A stretch of 7,174 nt of DNA, from contig VBCQ01000398.1 in assembly GCA_005882155.1 (NCBI GenBank), positions 1 to 7,174 of the forward strand, in the 5' to 3' direction. Source of the DNA: Betaproteobacteria bacterium. GTDB lineage: Bacteria > Pseudomonadota > Gammaproteobacteria > Burkholderiales > Burkholderiaceae_C. Positions 1 to 5,054 of this stretch are shown here, one piece after another. The notes beneath the pieces are model-generated. The model was not told the DNA's origin, ran no database searches, and saw only the letters and a program-made list of their open reading frames with translations. Both the position numbers and the translations under genes were made by a program. Position 1 is the first letter of the stretch, and each line of letters opens with the position of its first letter.

Positions 1-70
1 CATGCGCCGACGCCTGCAGTGCCGACATCAGCAACAAAGCCGGGATGGCCACCTTGAATGTCATTTGCAT
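1..70 (-). CDS. Exported protein, N-terminal fragment (signal peptide only)
   Basis: Only the first 23 codons lie in the window; the gene runs off the left edge. The start ATG at 70-68 follows a good Shine-Dalgarno sequence (AAGGAG, minus strand, 76-81) with a 5-base spacer. A second ATG two codons later is possible but less well spaced. The visible peptide is a classical Sec signal peptide: a Lys at residue 6, a hydrophobic core (IPALLLMSAL) and an Ala-Ser-Ala cleavage site followed by His. The product is therefore inferred to be exported to the periplasm or beyond. A mature protein starting with His is seen in some metal-binding periplasmic proteins, but this is far too little to assign a family. 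It may be read from its own promoter or as the last gene of the kinase operon, 175 bases downstream of the 63-aa gene. Confidence 0.7.
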   Translation of the reverse strand, partial: MQMTFKVAIPALLLMSALQASAH

Positions 71-75
71 GGACG

Positions 76-81
76 CTCCTT
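76..81 (-). promoter_or_regulatory. Shine-Dalgarno site of the exported-protein gene
   Basis: On the minus strand this reads AAGGAG, five bases before the ATG at 70. It fixes the start of the partial gene at the left edge. Confidence 0.7.
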
Positions 82-100
82 GATGTTGATTTGAATGGGC

Positions 101-125
101 GCGCCCGCACACCCTGCGCGGGCGC
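101..125 (-). other. GC-only stem-loop in the leader between two minus-strand genes
   Basis: GCGCCCGC (101-108) and GCGGGCGC (118-125) form an uninterrupted 8-bp stem around a 9-base loop. An overlapping perfect palindrome, GGGCGCGCCC, sits at 97-106. On the minus strand the hairpin lies after the 63-aa gene and about 30 bases before the exported-protein start. No T-run follows it, so it is not a textbook Rho-independent terminator. It could be a partial terminator, an mRNA stabiliser or a 5' UTR structure. In a genome this GC-rich such a stem can also arise by chance. Confidence 0.35.
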
Positions 126-130
126 CGGCA

Positions 131-159
131 AATCTATCGCGTCCGGGCTCGCGCAACAA
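131..159 (-). promoter_or_regulatory. Weak candidate sigma-70 promoter for the exported-protein gene
   Basis: On the minus strand, TTGTTG (154-159) is followed after 17 bases by TAGATT (131-136). The spacing is ideal, but the boxes match the consensus in only 3 of 6 and 4 of 6 positions. If used, the GC-rich hairpin at 101-125 would lie in the 5' UTR. This is a candidate only. Confidence 0.2.
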
Positions 160-245
160 GGGACGACACCAATAGTTTCTGCATGGAAACACAAATTGCC
201 GGCGATCTCATTGCTAGTCGCTCGCGTCCCTGCCCCGCGGACCCG

Positions 246-437
246 CTATGGCTTGTGCTTCGAATCGTCGTCCTTCTTACCGCTCTGTTTGCCGACGTAG
301 TAGCCGACCGCGAAGCCGACGGCGGCGCCCGCGACGGCTGCCCACAGAACACTTCCCCCCGGGTTTCCCTGCGCGTAGGCACTCCCAGCTGTCATTGACA
401 GCGTGGCCAAAGCCGCCAGCTTCGTCGGTAGTTTCAT
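246..437 (-). CDS. Small exported/membrane protein with a glycine zipper (63 aa)
   Basis: I do not recognise a named family. Residues 1-22 form a signal peptide ending Ala-Tyr-Ala, probably cleaved before Gln23. After a short Gly/Pro/Asn linker, residues 30-48 form a second hydrophobic helix. Glycines 37, 41, 45 and 49 are spaced exactly four apart (GxxxGxxxGxxxG, a perfect glycine zipper), the pattern that packs helices tightly in membranes and occurs in pore-forming or oligomeric envelope proteins. The tail is highly charged (Lys-Lys-Asp-Asp-Asp then Lys-His-Lys). The ATG follows a strong purine-rich ribosome site (AAGGAAGA, minus strand, 441-448). That site lies in the 15-base gap after the kinase/TPR stop codon, so the gene is almost certainly in the same transcript. 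I infer an inner- or outer-membrane oligomer; its function is unknown. The signal peptide could instead stay as a first membrane helix, giving a hairpin protein. Confidence 0.8.
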   Translation of the reverse strand: MKLPTKLAALATLSMTAGSAYAQGNPGGSVLWAAVAGAAVGFAVGYYVGKQSGKKDDDSKHKP

Positions 438-440
438 GGC

Positions 441-448
441 TCTTCCTT
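441..448 (-). promoter_or_regulatory. Shine-Dalgarno site of the glycine-zipper gene
   Basis: AAGGAAGA on the minus strand, within the 15-base gap between the TPR stop codon (453-455) and the ATG at 437. It is only three bases from the ATG when measured from its end, although its AGGA core is better placed. It supports the 437 start and co-transcription with the upstream gene. Confidence 0.55.
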
Positions 449-452
449 GTTG

Positions 453-2150
453 TTAACTGAAGAAATCTGCGTGATTCGAGATTTGGCTTGGATCGGCACG
501 CCGGCCGATCATCCTGCTTTGCAAACGGGATTTCAACTGCTGAACGCGCATGAACGTCGACGCCTCGATTCCAAGTGATTCGCGAAGAATAGGCTCGGCA
601 GTCAGGACGATGGCCATTGCTTCCCCGCGTCGGCCCAGGTCTTCGAGAGCAAGTGCTTCATTAAGCGCAAACAGTTGAGTCAACGGATGCTTTGCGCCCG
701 ACACCTCATTCATGTCGATTCGAGCTGCCTGAATCCAATCAAGGGCTCTGTCTGACTGCGCAGCTTGCAGATATGCGACTCCCTTCAGCAGCTTGGCCAC
801 GGCAGAAAGCAGCGGCACCGATGAAAGCCCGTTGACGCCCTGGAGCACCATTGCCTGGTCGACCCAGTGTTGCGCTTCACCGGGATTGTTTTGCAACAGA
901 CAGGACTCAGCCAGTGTCAACATCGCTCTTGTCTTCAGGACGGGGTTGACTGGGACTTCGGAGCCAGAGGTCGCGAACGCCTGCACGCGCTCGAACAACG
1001 CGTGTTGCCGAGATGACGGTCCAAGAAAAGACTCGCGCCGAAGGCTCACGAACATCGCATCAGCCTGCAACGTCGGTGACGCGCGGTCCTCAACAAACTC
1101 GTCAATAGCGGCTTGATCATCGCGAACGCGTTCCACGGATCCCAGTCGCAGCGCGATCAGCGTCTTCATGAGCAGCAGCCGCTTGCAACGCTCTTCATTG
1201 GGTCCGGCTGCTTTGGCACAGCGAGGCAACGCAGCCATCACTCGGACCAACGCCTCTGAATAGTGACCAGCGGCGTACAACAGCTCAGCGCCTGCCGCAT
1301 CCATCGCTGCAAACTCCTTGGGATCAAGATCTCTCGTCCTGGCTGCACTCGCCTCAAATTCAGCCTGCAAAGCCAGCGCCTCATCAAAGCTTCGCAGTTG
1401 CTGTTCGGCGTAGATGAGTCCTCTCAACGCATCCAACGACTTCGCGTGGTATGGACCGAATGCCGCCAGCGCGTCTCGCCGACTCTCACGGAACAATGAC
1501 CTGGCTTGCTCTGCGCGACCCTGCATGTTGGCAATCCAACCTCCGACTGCGCTAAGTCGGGCATTCAGCTCAGGGTCTTCAGCAGGCCGATTCGGGATGT
1601 CCTTCGCTGTCTGCAAGAGCGTCAGCGCCAGCGTCGGATTGCCCATGCGCAGCGCGTTGTCCGCGTGCGCCGCCCGCGCCAAGACCGCTTCGCGCGCCAT
1701 GCCGAGCTGCGCATAAATCCTTGCCGCATCGGCGAACGTGCTGTCCGCGTTCACGTATTCGCCCATCCCCATCTGGATCGTGCCGATGCCTTGCAGCAGT
1801 TCCGCCTGCAAGCGTGGCTGGCCGTCGAGGCGGGTCAGCAAATCCTTGCGGCCGCCTTCGAGCAATTCCCTCGCGGTGATGTCCGCGCCGCGCGACTTTT
1901 CCTGGTCGGCGCGCTTGAACAGGCCGAGCATGAAGTCGCGCGCTGCGATCGCGCGGGCAGACTCCTGTCTCGCTTGCAGGCCGAGGACCACCGCCACCGT
2001 CGCGACCGCCGCGAGCGACAACATCGCCGCGACGCTCAACCCGACCCCGATGCGATGGCGCGCAGCGAATTTGCCGAAGCGGTACCACGCGCCCGGCGCA
2101 CGCGCGAGCACCGCTTCGCCGGTAAGCCATCGATCGATGTCGGCGAGCAC
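453..2150 (-). CDS. Membrane-anchored TPR domain, C-terminal fragment of the kinase gene
   Basis: This is the C-terminal part of the disrupted kinase. The first residues are the end of the kinase region (LADIDRWLTGEAV is the usual end of this domain). They are followed by the juxtamembrane WYRFGKFAARHR, one transmembrane helix at about residues 34-58, and FMLGLFKRADQEKSRG, a hallmark stretch of this kinase family. From about residue 85 to 540 the chain is helical with degenerate TPR units, for example the segments near residues 150-185, 240-265 and 282-310. By family analogy the TPR part faces the periplasm and senses a ligand or partner. The first possible start after the TGA is a GTG at 2150 with no visible ribosome site, so independent translation is doubtful. 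G+C falls from about 65% near 1861-1920 to about 50% at 661-720 and 1381-1440. The TAA stop is at 453-455, 15 bases before the next gene. Confidence 0.75.
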   Translation of the reverse strand: MLADIDRWLTGEAVLARAPGAWYRFGKFAARHRIGVGLSVAAMLSLAAVATVAVVLGLQARQESARAIAARDFMLGLFKRADQEKSRGADITARELLEGGRKDLLTRLDGQPRLQAELLQGIGTIQMGMGEYVNADSTFADAARIYAQLGMAREAVLARAAHADNALRMGNPTLALTLLQTAKDIPNRPAEDPELNARLSAVGGWIANMQGRAEQARSLFRESRRDALAAFGPYHAKSLDALRGLIYAEQQLRSFDEALALQAEFEASAARTRDLDPKEFAAMDAAGAELLYAAGHYSEALVRVMAALPRCAKAAGPNEERCKRLLLMKTLIALRLGSVERVRDDQAAIDEFVEDRASPTLQADAMFVSLRRESFLGPSSRQHALFERVQAFATSGSEVPVNPVLKTRAMLTLAESCLLQNNPGEAQHWVDQAMVLQGVNGLSSVPLLSAVAKLLKGVAYLQAAQSDRALDWIQAARIDMNEVSGAKHPLTQLFALNEALALEDLGRRGEAMAIVLTAEPILRESLGIEASTFMRVQQLKSRLQSRMIGRRADPSQISNHADFFS

Positions 2151-3160
2151 CGCATCGACCGACGAGTAGCGCGCCGTCGGCTGCTTGGCGAGTCAACGCA
2201 GCGCGATCGCGTCGAGCTCGGGCGACAACGCGCGGCGCAAGCCTTGCACCGTCGTGCTGCGCGCGCGTGCCGATCCCGCGGTGAGCGCCCTGCGCCGCAC
2301 AGCAGCTCGTAGAGCACGACGCCGAGCGAGTACACGTCGCAAGCGATCGTCAGCGGCAGGCCGGTCACTTGCTCGGGGCTTGCGTAGCGCGGTGTCAATG
2401 AGCGGCCGGCCTGGCGGGTCAGCTCGGTCTCCGGCGTCGCGTCGCCTTCGGCCTCGAGCAGCTTGGCAATGCCGAAGTCGAGCAGACGAACTTCGCCTTG
2501 GCCGGTGACGAGGATGTTGGCCGGCTTCAGGTCGCGGTGGATCACCAGGTTCGCGTGAGCGTGCTGCACCGCCAGCAAGACCTGGCGAAACAGCGTGACG
2601 CGTTCGCGCAGGGTCAAGCAGCGGCTGTCGCAGAAGGTCGAGATCGGCTCGCCTTCGACATATTCGAGCGCGAGCCAGGCCTGCCCGTCCTTCGTGACGC
2701 CGGCGTCGAACAGCCCGGCGATGTGCGGGTGACGCAAGCTCGCGAGAATGTCGCGCTCGCGGTCGAAGCGCACCGCGAACGACTCGCGGCCGGGCCGCGG
2801 ATACGGCAGTTTCACCGCCACCTGGCGCTTGAACGCACCGTCGTCGCGCTCAGCCAGCCACACCTCGGCCATGCCGCCTTCGCCGAGCGGTCGGACCAAG
2901 CGATACGGCCCGACGCGGCCGCCCGCGGCCCATACGACCTCGCGCGGCGCCGGAGCAGCGAGCTTCGGCAAGGTGCCGAGGAAATCGTCGGTCTCGAGCT
3001 GCTCGCGCGCTTCGAGCATGCGGCGCAGCTGCGACAGCAGCGGGTGCTGCTCTTCTTCGAGCCGCTTCAGCCACGCCGGCAAGGCATCCGCAGGCAACGC
3101 GTCGGCCTCTTCGTAGAGGGCCGACAGTGCGGACCATTGCTGCTCGGGAGTCAGGTTCAT
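2036..3160 (-). CDS. Ser/Thr protein kinase, N-terminal catalytic fragment
   Basis: This fragment phosphorylates Ser/Thr if active; all catalytic residues are present. Residues 1-70 form the helical leader typical of this family (LTPEQQW at the start). The kinase domain begins near residue 86. It has a glycine loop GEGGMAEV (93-100), catalytic Lys117 in VAVK, helix C Glu135, catalytic loop HRDLKPAN (208-215), Mg-binding DFG (228-230), SPEQ (261-264, the APE equivalent) and DVYSLG (275-280). The homologous frame stops after LLCG, near residue 290. The remaining 84 or so residues, rich in Arg, Ser and Ala, are out-of-frame translation ending at 2036. The C-lobe therefore lacks subdomains X-XI and probably does not fold properly. 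The start at 3160 fits the family N-terminus, though its ribosome site is weak. The gene is divergent from the sigma factor it probably served. Confidence 0.8.
   Translation of the reverse strand: MNLTPEQQWSALSALYEEADALPADALPAWLKRLEEEQHPLLSQLRRMLEAREQLETDDFLGTLPKLAAPAPREVVWAAGGRVGPYRLVRPLGEGGMAEVWLAERDDGAFKRQVAVKLPYPRPGRESFAVRFDRERDILASLRHPHIAGLFDAGVTKDGQAWLALEYVEGEPISTFCDSRCLTLRERVTLFRQVLLAVQHAHANLVIHRDLKPANILVTGQGEVRLLDFGIAKLLEAEGDATPETELTRQAGRSLTPRYASPEQVTGLPLTIACDVYSLGVVLYELLCGAGRSPRDRHARAARRCKACAARCRPSSTRSRCVDSPSSRRRATRRSMRCSPTSIDGLPAKRCSRVRRARGTASANSLRAIASGSG
2193..2299 (-). other. Lesion zone: frame change plus in-frame TGA in the kinase gene
   Basis: On the minus strand the kinase frame reads TGC GGC GCA (2299-2291) and then loses homology. 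The frame shifted by two positions, from 2294, reads ALTAGSARARSTTVQGLRRA and on to IALR before TGA at 2195-2193. The change equals loss of one base modulo three. Immediately after the TGA the same frame continues with family-like sequence (LAKQPTARYSSVDA). The codon replaced by TGA normally encodes Ala or Cys in relatives as I remember them; TGC or TGG to TGA would be single changes. Confidence 0.75.
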
Positions 3161-3322
3161 CGAACCGCCGGATCGAAGGTGAAAGCGATCTTAGGCGCTC
3201 GCATGGTGCGATGGAATCCCGAGCTTGAAGCCCGCGTACACCTGGTGACCGCAGCGAGCGAAAAGCGGTTGCCAAACCGAGCGATCCGTCGCCACACTCG
3301 ACGCAAACCCGATCGCTTCGAG
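3161..3322. promoter_or_regulatory. Divergent intergenic region between kinase and sigma gene
   Basis: These 162 bases must hold the promoters of both the minus-strand kinase operon and the plus-strand sigma gene, unless the sigma starts earlier at 3203. I see no convincing -35/-10 pair in either direction. AAGCGATC (3183-3190) and GATCGCTT (3311-3318) form an 8-base inverted pair near the two starts. GATCG/CGATC arms also flank ten bases at 3171-3190. These could be operator half-sites, but the match is short. Confidence 0.35.
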
Positions 3323-3922
3323 ATGCCGCTTCAAACCTCGCCCGAACTGCCGCCGATCACGCTGCTGCTGCGCCGCGCGACCGAGGGCGACCGCAGCGCG
3401 CTCGATGCGGTCTACGCGTCGCTGTATCCGGACCTGCGGCGCGTCGCCCGCGCCCGGCTGCACAGCCAGGGCCGGGCCGATTCGATGAACACGACGATGC
3501 TGGTGCACGAGAGCTTCATGAAGCTCGTCGGCAGCAGCGGCCTGCGGCTCGAAGACCGGCGGCACTTCTTCGCCTATGCCGCGAAGACGATGCGCAACAT
3601 CATCATCGACGCGGCGCGCGAGCGGCAGGCCGAGCGTCATGGCGGCGGCGCCGAGCATGTCACGCTGGGCGGCGACGATGCCTTGCAGGTCGCAGATCAC
3701 AGTGCGAGCGACGAGCTGCTGAGGGTCAACGAAGCGTTGCTCGAGCTCGAAGCGCTCGATGCGGAACTCGCACAGGTGGTCGAGATGCGCTACTTCGGCG
3801 GGTATAGCGAGCAGGAGATTGCCGAGCACCAGGGCGTGACGGAGCGGACGGTCAGGCGGAGGTGGGACAAGGCGCGGGCTTGGTTGTATGTGGCGCTGGG
3901 AGGGGCTGCGCCCTCACCCTAG
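3323..3922 (+). CDS. ECF-type RNA polymerase sigma factor, kinase-associated family
   Basis: This 199-aa cytoplasmic protein directs RNA polymerase to specific promoters. Region 2 spans about residues 18-102: LYPDLRRVARARL (2.1), then HESFMKLV, and FFAYAAKTMRNIIIDAARER for -10 recognition. Region 4 spans about 135-192: EALDAELAQVVEMRYFGGYS, followed by the helix-turn-helix EQEIAEHQGVTERTVRRRW. The pattern fits the Sigma70_ECF / Sig-70_X6 family, whose members commonly neighbour Ser/Thr kinases. Where ordinary ECF factors have an acidic DAEDLVQE-like motif, this protein has MNTTMLVHES (55-64). Thr57 or Thr58 is a plausible phosphorylation site, as in the sigma factors EcfP (Vibrio) and EcfK (Xanthomonas) activated by their kinases. 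The start at 3323 gives the normal family length. An in-frame ATG at 3203 would add 40 unrelated residues; neither start has a strong ribosome site. The TAG stop lies in an intergenic repeat. No anti-sigma factor is visible. Confidence 0.88.
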   Translation: MPLQTSPELPPITLLLRRATEGDRSALDAVYASLYPDLRRVARARLHSQGRADSMNTTMLVHESFMKLVGSSGLRLEDRRHFFAYAAKTMRNIIIDAARERQAERHGGGAEHVTLGGDDALQVADHSASDELLRVNEALLELEALDAELAQVVEMRYFGGYSEQEIAEHQGVTERTVRRRWDKARAWLYVALGGAAPSP

Positions 3923-3946
3923 TCCTCTCCCAGGGGGAGAGGGGAC
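3911..3946. repeat. Intergenic CCCTCACCCTAG-type hairpin repeat
   Basis: The segment matches a dispersed repeat I know from many high-GC proteobacteria: CCCTCACCCTAG followed by a TCCTCTCCC/GGGAGAGG hairpin. The stem is CCTCTCCC (3924-3931) and GGGAGAGG (3935-3942) with a 3-base loop AGG; outer GTCC/GGAC can extend it with a bulge. It sits between two convergent genes and overlaps the 3' end of both, supplying stop codons to each. The perfect stem could terminate transcription from both sides, although no T-run follows. Copy number in the genome cannot be seen here. Confidence 0.6.
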
Positions 3947-4089
3947 AGCACTGGGTCTTCGCAGACCTGCAAGCCGTGCTGCAGATCCCAGCTCGACTCG
4001 TACCAACCGGGGCCATTCGAGGCTCCGTCTAACTCGCTCGCATCCGGGGCTCGCATTGCCATCGTCGAGGCATCGTTGTCGTTCGTCAT
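3919..4089 (-). CDS. Small hypothetical protein with GWYESSWDLQHGL motif (56 aa)
   Basis: No family name is known to me. The N-terminal half is polar and low in complexity (Asn, Asp, Ser, Thr, Ala, Met). Residues 26-43 (NGPGWYESSWDLQHGLQV) form a compact aromatic motif of a kind I have seen in short hypothetical proteins of Burkholderiales. No signal peptide or membrane helix is visible. I chose the ATG at 4089 because GGGAG lies seven bases upstream; an in-frame ATG at 4149 would add 20 residues and has no comparable site. The last ten residues (VLSPLPLGED) come from the hairpin repeat, so the native C-terminus has probably been replaced. The gene is 75 bases downstream of the transglutaminase-like gene, on the same strand and possibly co-transcribed. 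Whether it works with that system is unknown. Its TAG stop overlaps the sigma stop through a shared CTAG. Confidence 0.6.
   Translation of the reverse strand: MTNDNDASTMAMRAPDASELDGASNGPGWYESSWDLQHGLQVCEDPVLSPLPLGED
3924..3942. terminator. Possible bidirectional terminator hairpin between convergent genes
   Basis: An 8-bp perfect stem with a 3-base loop, located just after the sigma stop on the plus strand and inside the last codons of the 56-aa gene on the minus strand. It lacks a T-run on either side, so it is not a canonical intrinsic terminator. The position between convergent genes is what favours the role. Confidence 0.3.
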
Positions 4090-4164
4090 CTCGTGCTCCC
4101 TGTCCTTGTCTTGACCGAGAGTCTTGCTGCGACGACCTGCGGTCGCCATCCCACTGAAGGGGGA

Positions 4165-5052
4165 TCACGCGACCGGTGTGACGTTGACCGAGACCTCCAT
4201 CTCCTGCGTTCCGCCGCCCAGGATCACGCCGCGCAGCGGGACGACGTCGGCGAAATCTGCCCCCCAGGCGAGCGTGATGTAGCGGGTGTCGACGCGTTGG
4301 TCGTTGGTTGGATCGAACTCGACCCAGCCGTGCGCCGGCGAATACGCAGCGACCCACGCGTGCGACGCGTCGACGCCCATCAATCGCGGCTGGCCGGGCG
4401 GCGGCTCGGTGAGCACGTAGCCCGACACGTAGCGCGCCGGCAGGCCGTGGCCGCGCAGGCAGGCGAGCATCAGATGGGCGAAGTCCTGGCACACGCCGCG
4501 CTTCTGGTGCAGCACTTCGTCGACCGAGGTGCTGACCGTCGTCGCGCCCGGGTCGAACTCGAAATCGGCGTGGATGCGGTGCATCAGGTCGTCGATCGCC
4601 TGCAGCCAGCCGCGCCTCTTCGCCAGCGACGTCGCCGCGTACACACGTGCCGCCTCGGACAGCGGCACCAGCGGCGTCGGCTCGCTCATGCGCGCCGGCA
4701 CGAGGCCGTCGAGATGCGGATCGATGCGGACCCGCTCGCGAACCGCCTCCCACGGCGGATCCTCGATGCCAGCGAGCGCAGGCCGCGCGGCCACTTCGAC
4801 GACGCATTGCATGCGCACCCGCAGCAAGCGGTGCGCGCCGTGCAAGCCGAAGTGCGTCACGCTGTTGCCGAAGCTGTCGGGCGCGTCGTGCCGCTCGTCG
4901 GCCGGCGGATCGATCTGCAGCGCGTGCGACAGCAGCTTTTGCCACGGCAGCACGCGCGGCGTCAGGCGCGCAAGCTGCCACGACTGCGACACCGGCGTCG
5001 TGTAGGCGTAGCGCGTCTCGTGCTCGACGCTGTAGCGCACGGCTTGCAACAT
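4165..5052 (-). CDS. Bacterial transglutaminase-like cysteine protein
   Basis: This is a 295-aa protein of the papain-like transglutaminase superfamily, cytoplasmic as there is no signal peptide. Residues 1-105 match the bacterial transglutaminase N-terminal beta domain (RYSVEHETRYAYTTPVSQSW, then LTPR and FGN). Residues 140-255 are the catalytic core. Cys188 lies in KRGVCQDFAHLM, His231 in GVDASHAWV and Asp247 in WVEFDPTND, giving a complete Cys-His-Asp triad. Family chemistry is acyl transfer or peptide hydrolysis at amide bonds; the physiological substrate is not known. The ATG at 5052 shares its A with the TGA of the upstream ATP-grasp gene (TGATG), a strong sign of translational coupling. 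Open frame upstream of 5052 is out-of-frame overlap with the ATP-grasp gene and not coding. The pair is a conserved neighbourhood proposed to form and process peptide-like bonds. Confidence 0.93.
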   Translation of the reverse strand: MLQAVRYSVEHETRYAYTTPVSQSWQLARLTPRVLPWQKLLSHALQIDPPADERHDAPDSFGNSVTHFGLHGAHRLLRVRMQCVVEVAARPALAGIEDPPWEAVRERVRIDPHLDGLVPARMSEPTPLVPLSEAARVYAATSLAKRRGWLQAIDDLMHRIHADFEFDPGATTVSTSVDEVLHQKRGVCQDFAHLMLACLRGHGLPARYVSGYVLTEPPPGQPRLMGVDASHAWVAAYSPAHGWVEFDPTNDQRVDTRYITLAWGADFADVVPLRGVILGGGTQEMEVSVNVTPVA

Positions 5053-5054
5053 CA
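5052..5054 (-). promoter_or_regulatory. TGATG translational coupling junction
   Basis: On the minus strand the TGA of the ATP-grasp/Alpha-E gene (5054-5052) shares its A with the ATG of the transglutaminase-like gene (5052-5050). With only a weak ribosome site before it, the second gene is probably translated by ribosomes finishing the first, keeping the two proteins in proportion. Confidence 0.7.

Larger units (their letters stand above)
453..3160 (-). pseudogene. Disrupted membrane Ser/Thr kinase with C-terminal TPR domain
   Basis: The whole locus corresponds to one gene of a well-known proteobacterial family: cytoplasmic Ser/Thr kinase, single membrane helix, then a periplasmic TPR sensor region, usually about 900-1000 aa. 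Here it is split. The catalytic frame is intact from 3160 to about 2290 (residues 1-290, ending YELLCG). The homologous continuation is in a different frame from about 2294, where LRRALSPELDAIALR matches the family's usual kinase subdomain X-XI region. It then meets an in-frame TGA at 2193-2195 and continues as LAKQPTARYSSVDAVLADID into the membrane/TPR part. From my knowledge of the family, roughly 15 residues (the usual PYRLKR-type segment) are also missing at the frame change. Two lesions within about 100 bases, with long intact frames on either side, suggest a recent inactivation or an assembly/sequencing problem. The entry is confident as a broken gene relative to its family; the cause is not decided. 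Confidence 0.8.

Noticed and set aside
2193..2299. Programmed frameshift or stop readthrough joining the two kinase halves.
   Set aside because: No slippery heptamer is evident at the frame change, the TGA adds a second barrier, and family residues seem to be missing; damage is the simpler reading.
1506..2312. 268-codon plus-strand open frame opposite the TPR gene.
   Set aside because: Antisense shadow with Arg/Ala/Gln-rich composition; the minus strand carries the recognised family sequence.
2498..3322. Long open stretch on the plus strand in frame with, and upstream of, the sigma factor.
   Set aside because: It is antisense to the kinase coding region, rich in Arg, Ala and Gln, and resembles no family; the sigma domain begins only after 3323.
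4133..4145. Small hairpin CGACC-TGC-GGTCG between the transglutaminase and the 56-aa gene.
   Set aside because: The stem is only 5 bp with no T-run; it is too weak to call a terminator and does not argue strongly against co-transcription.
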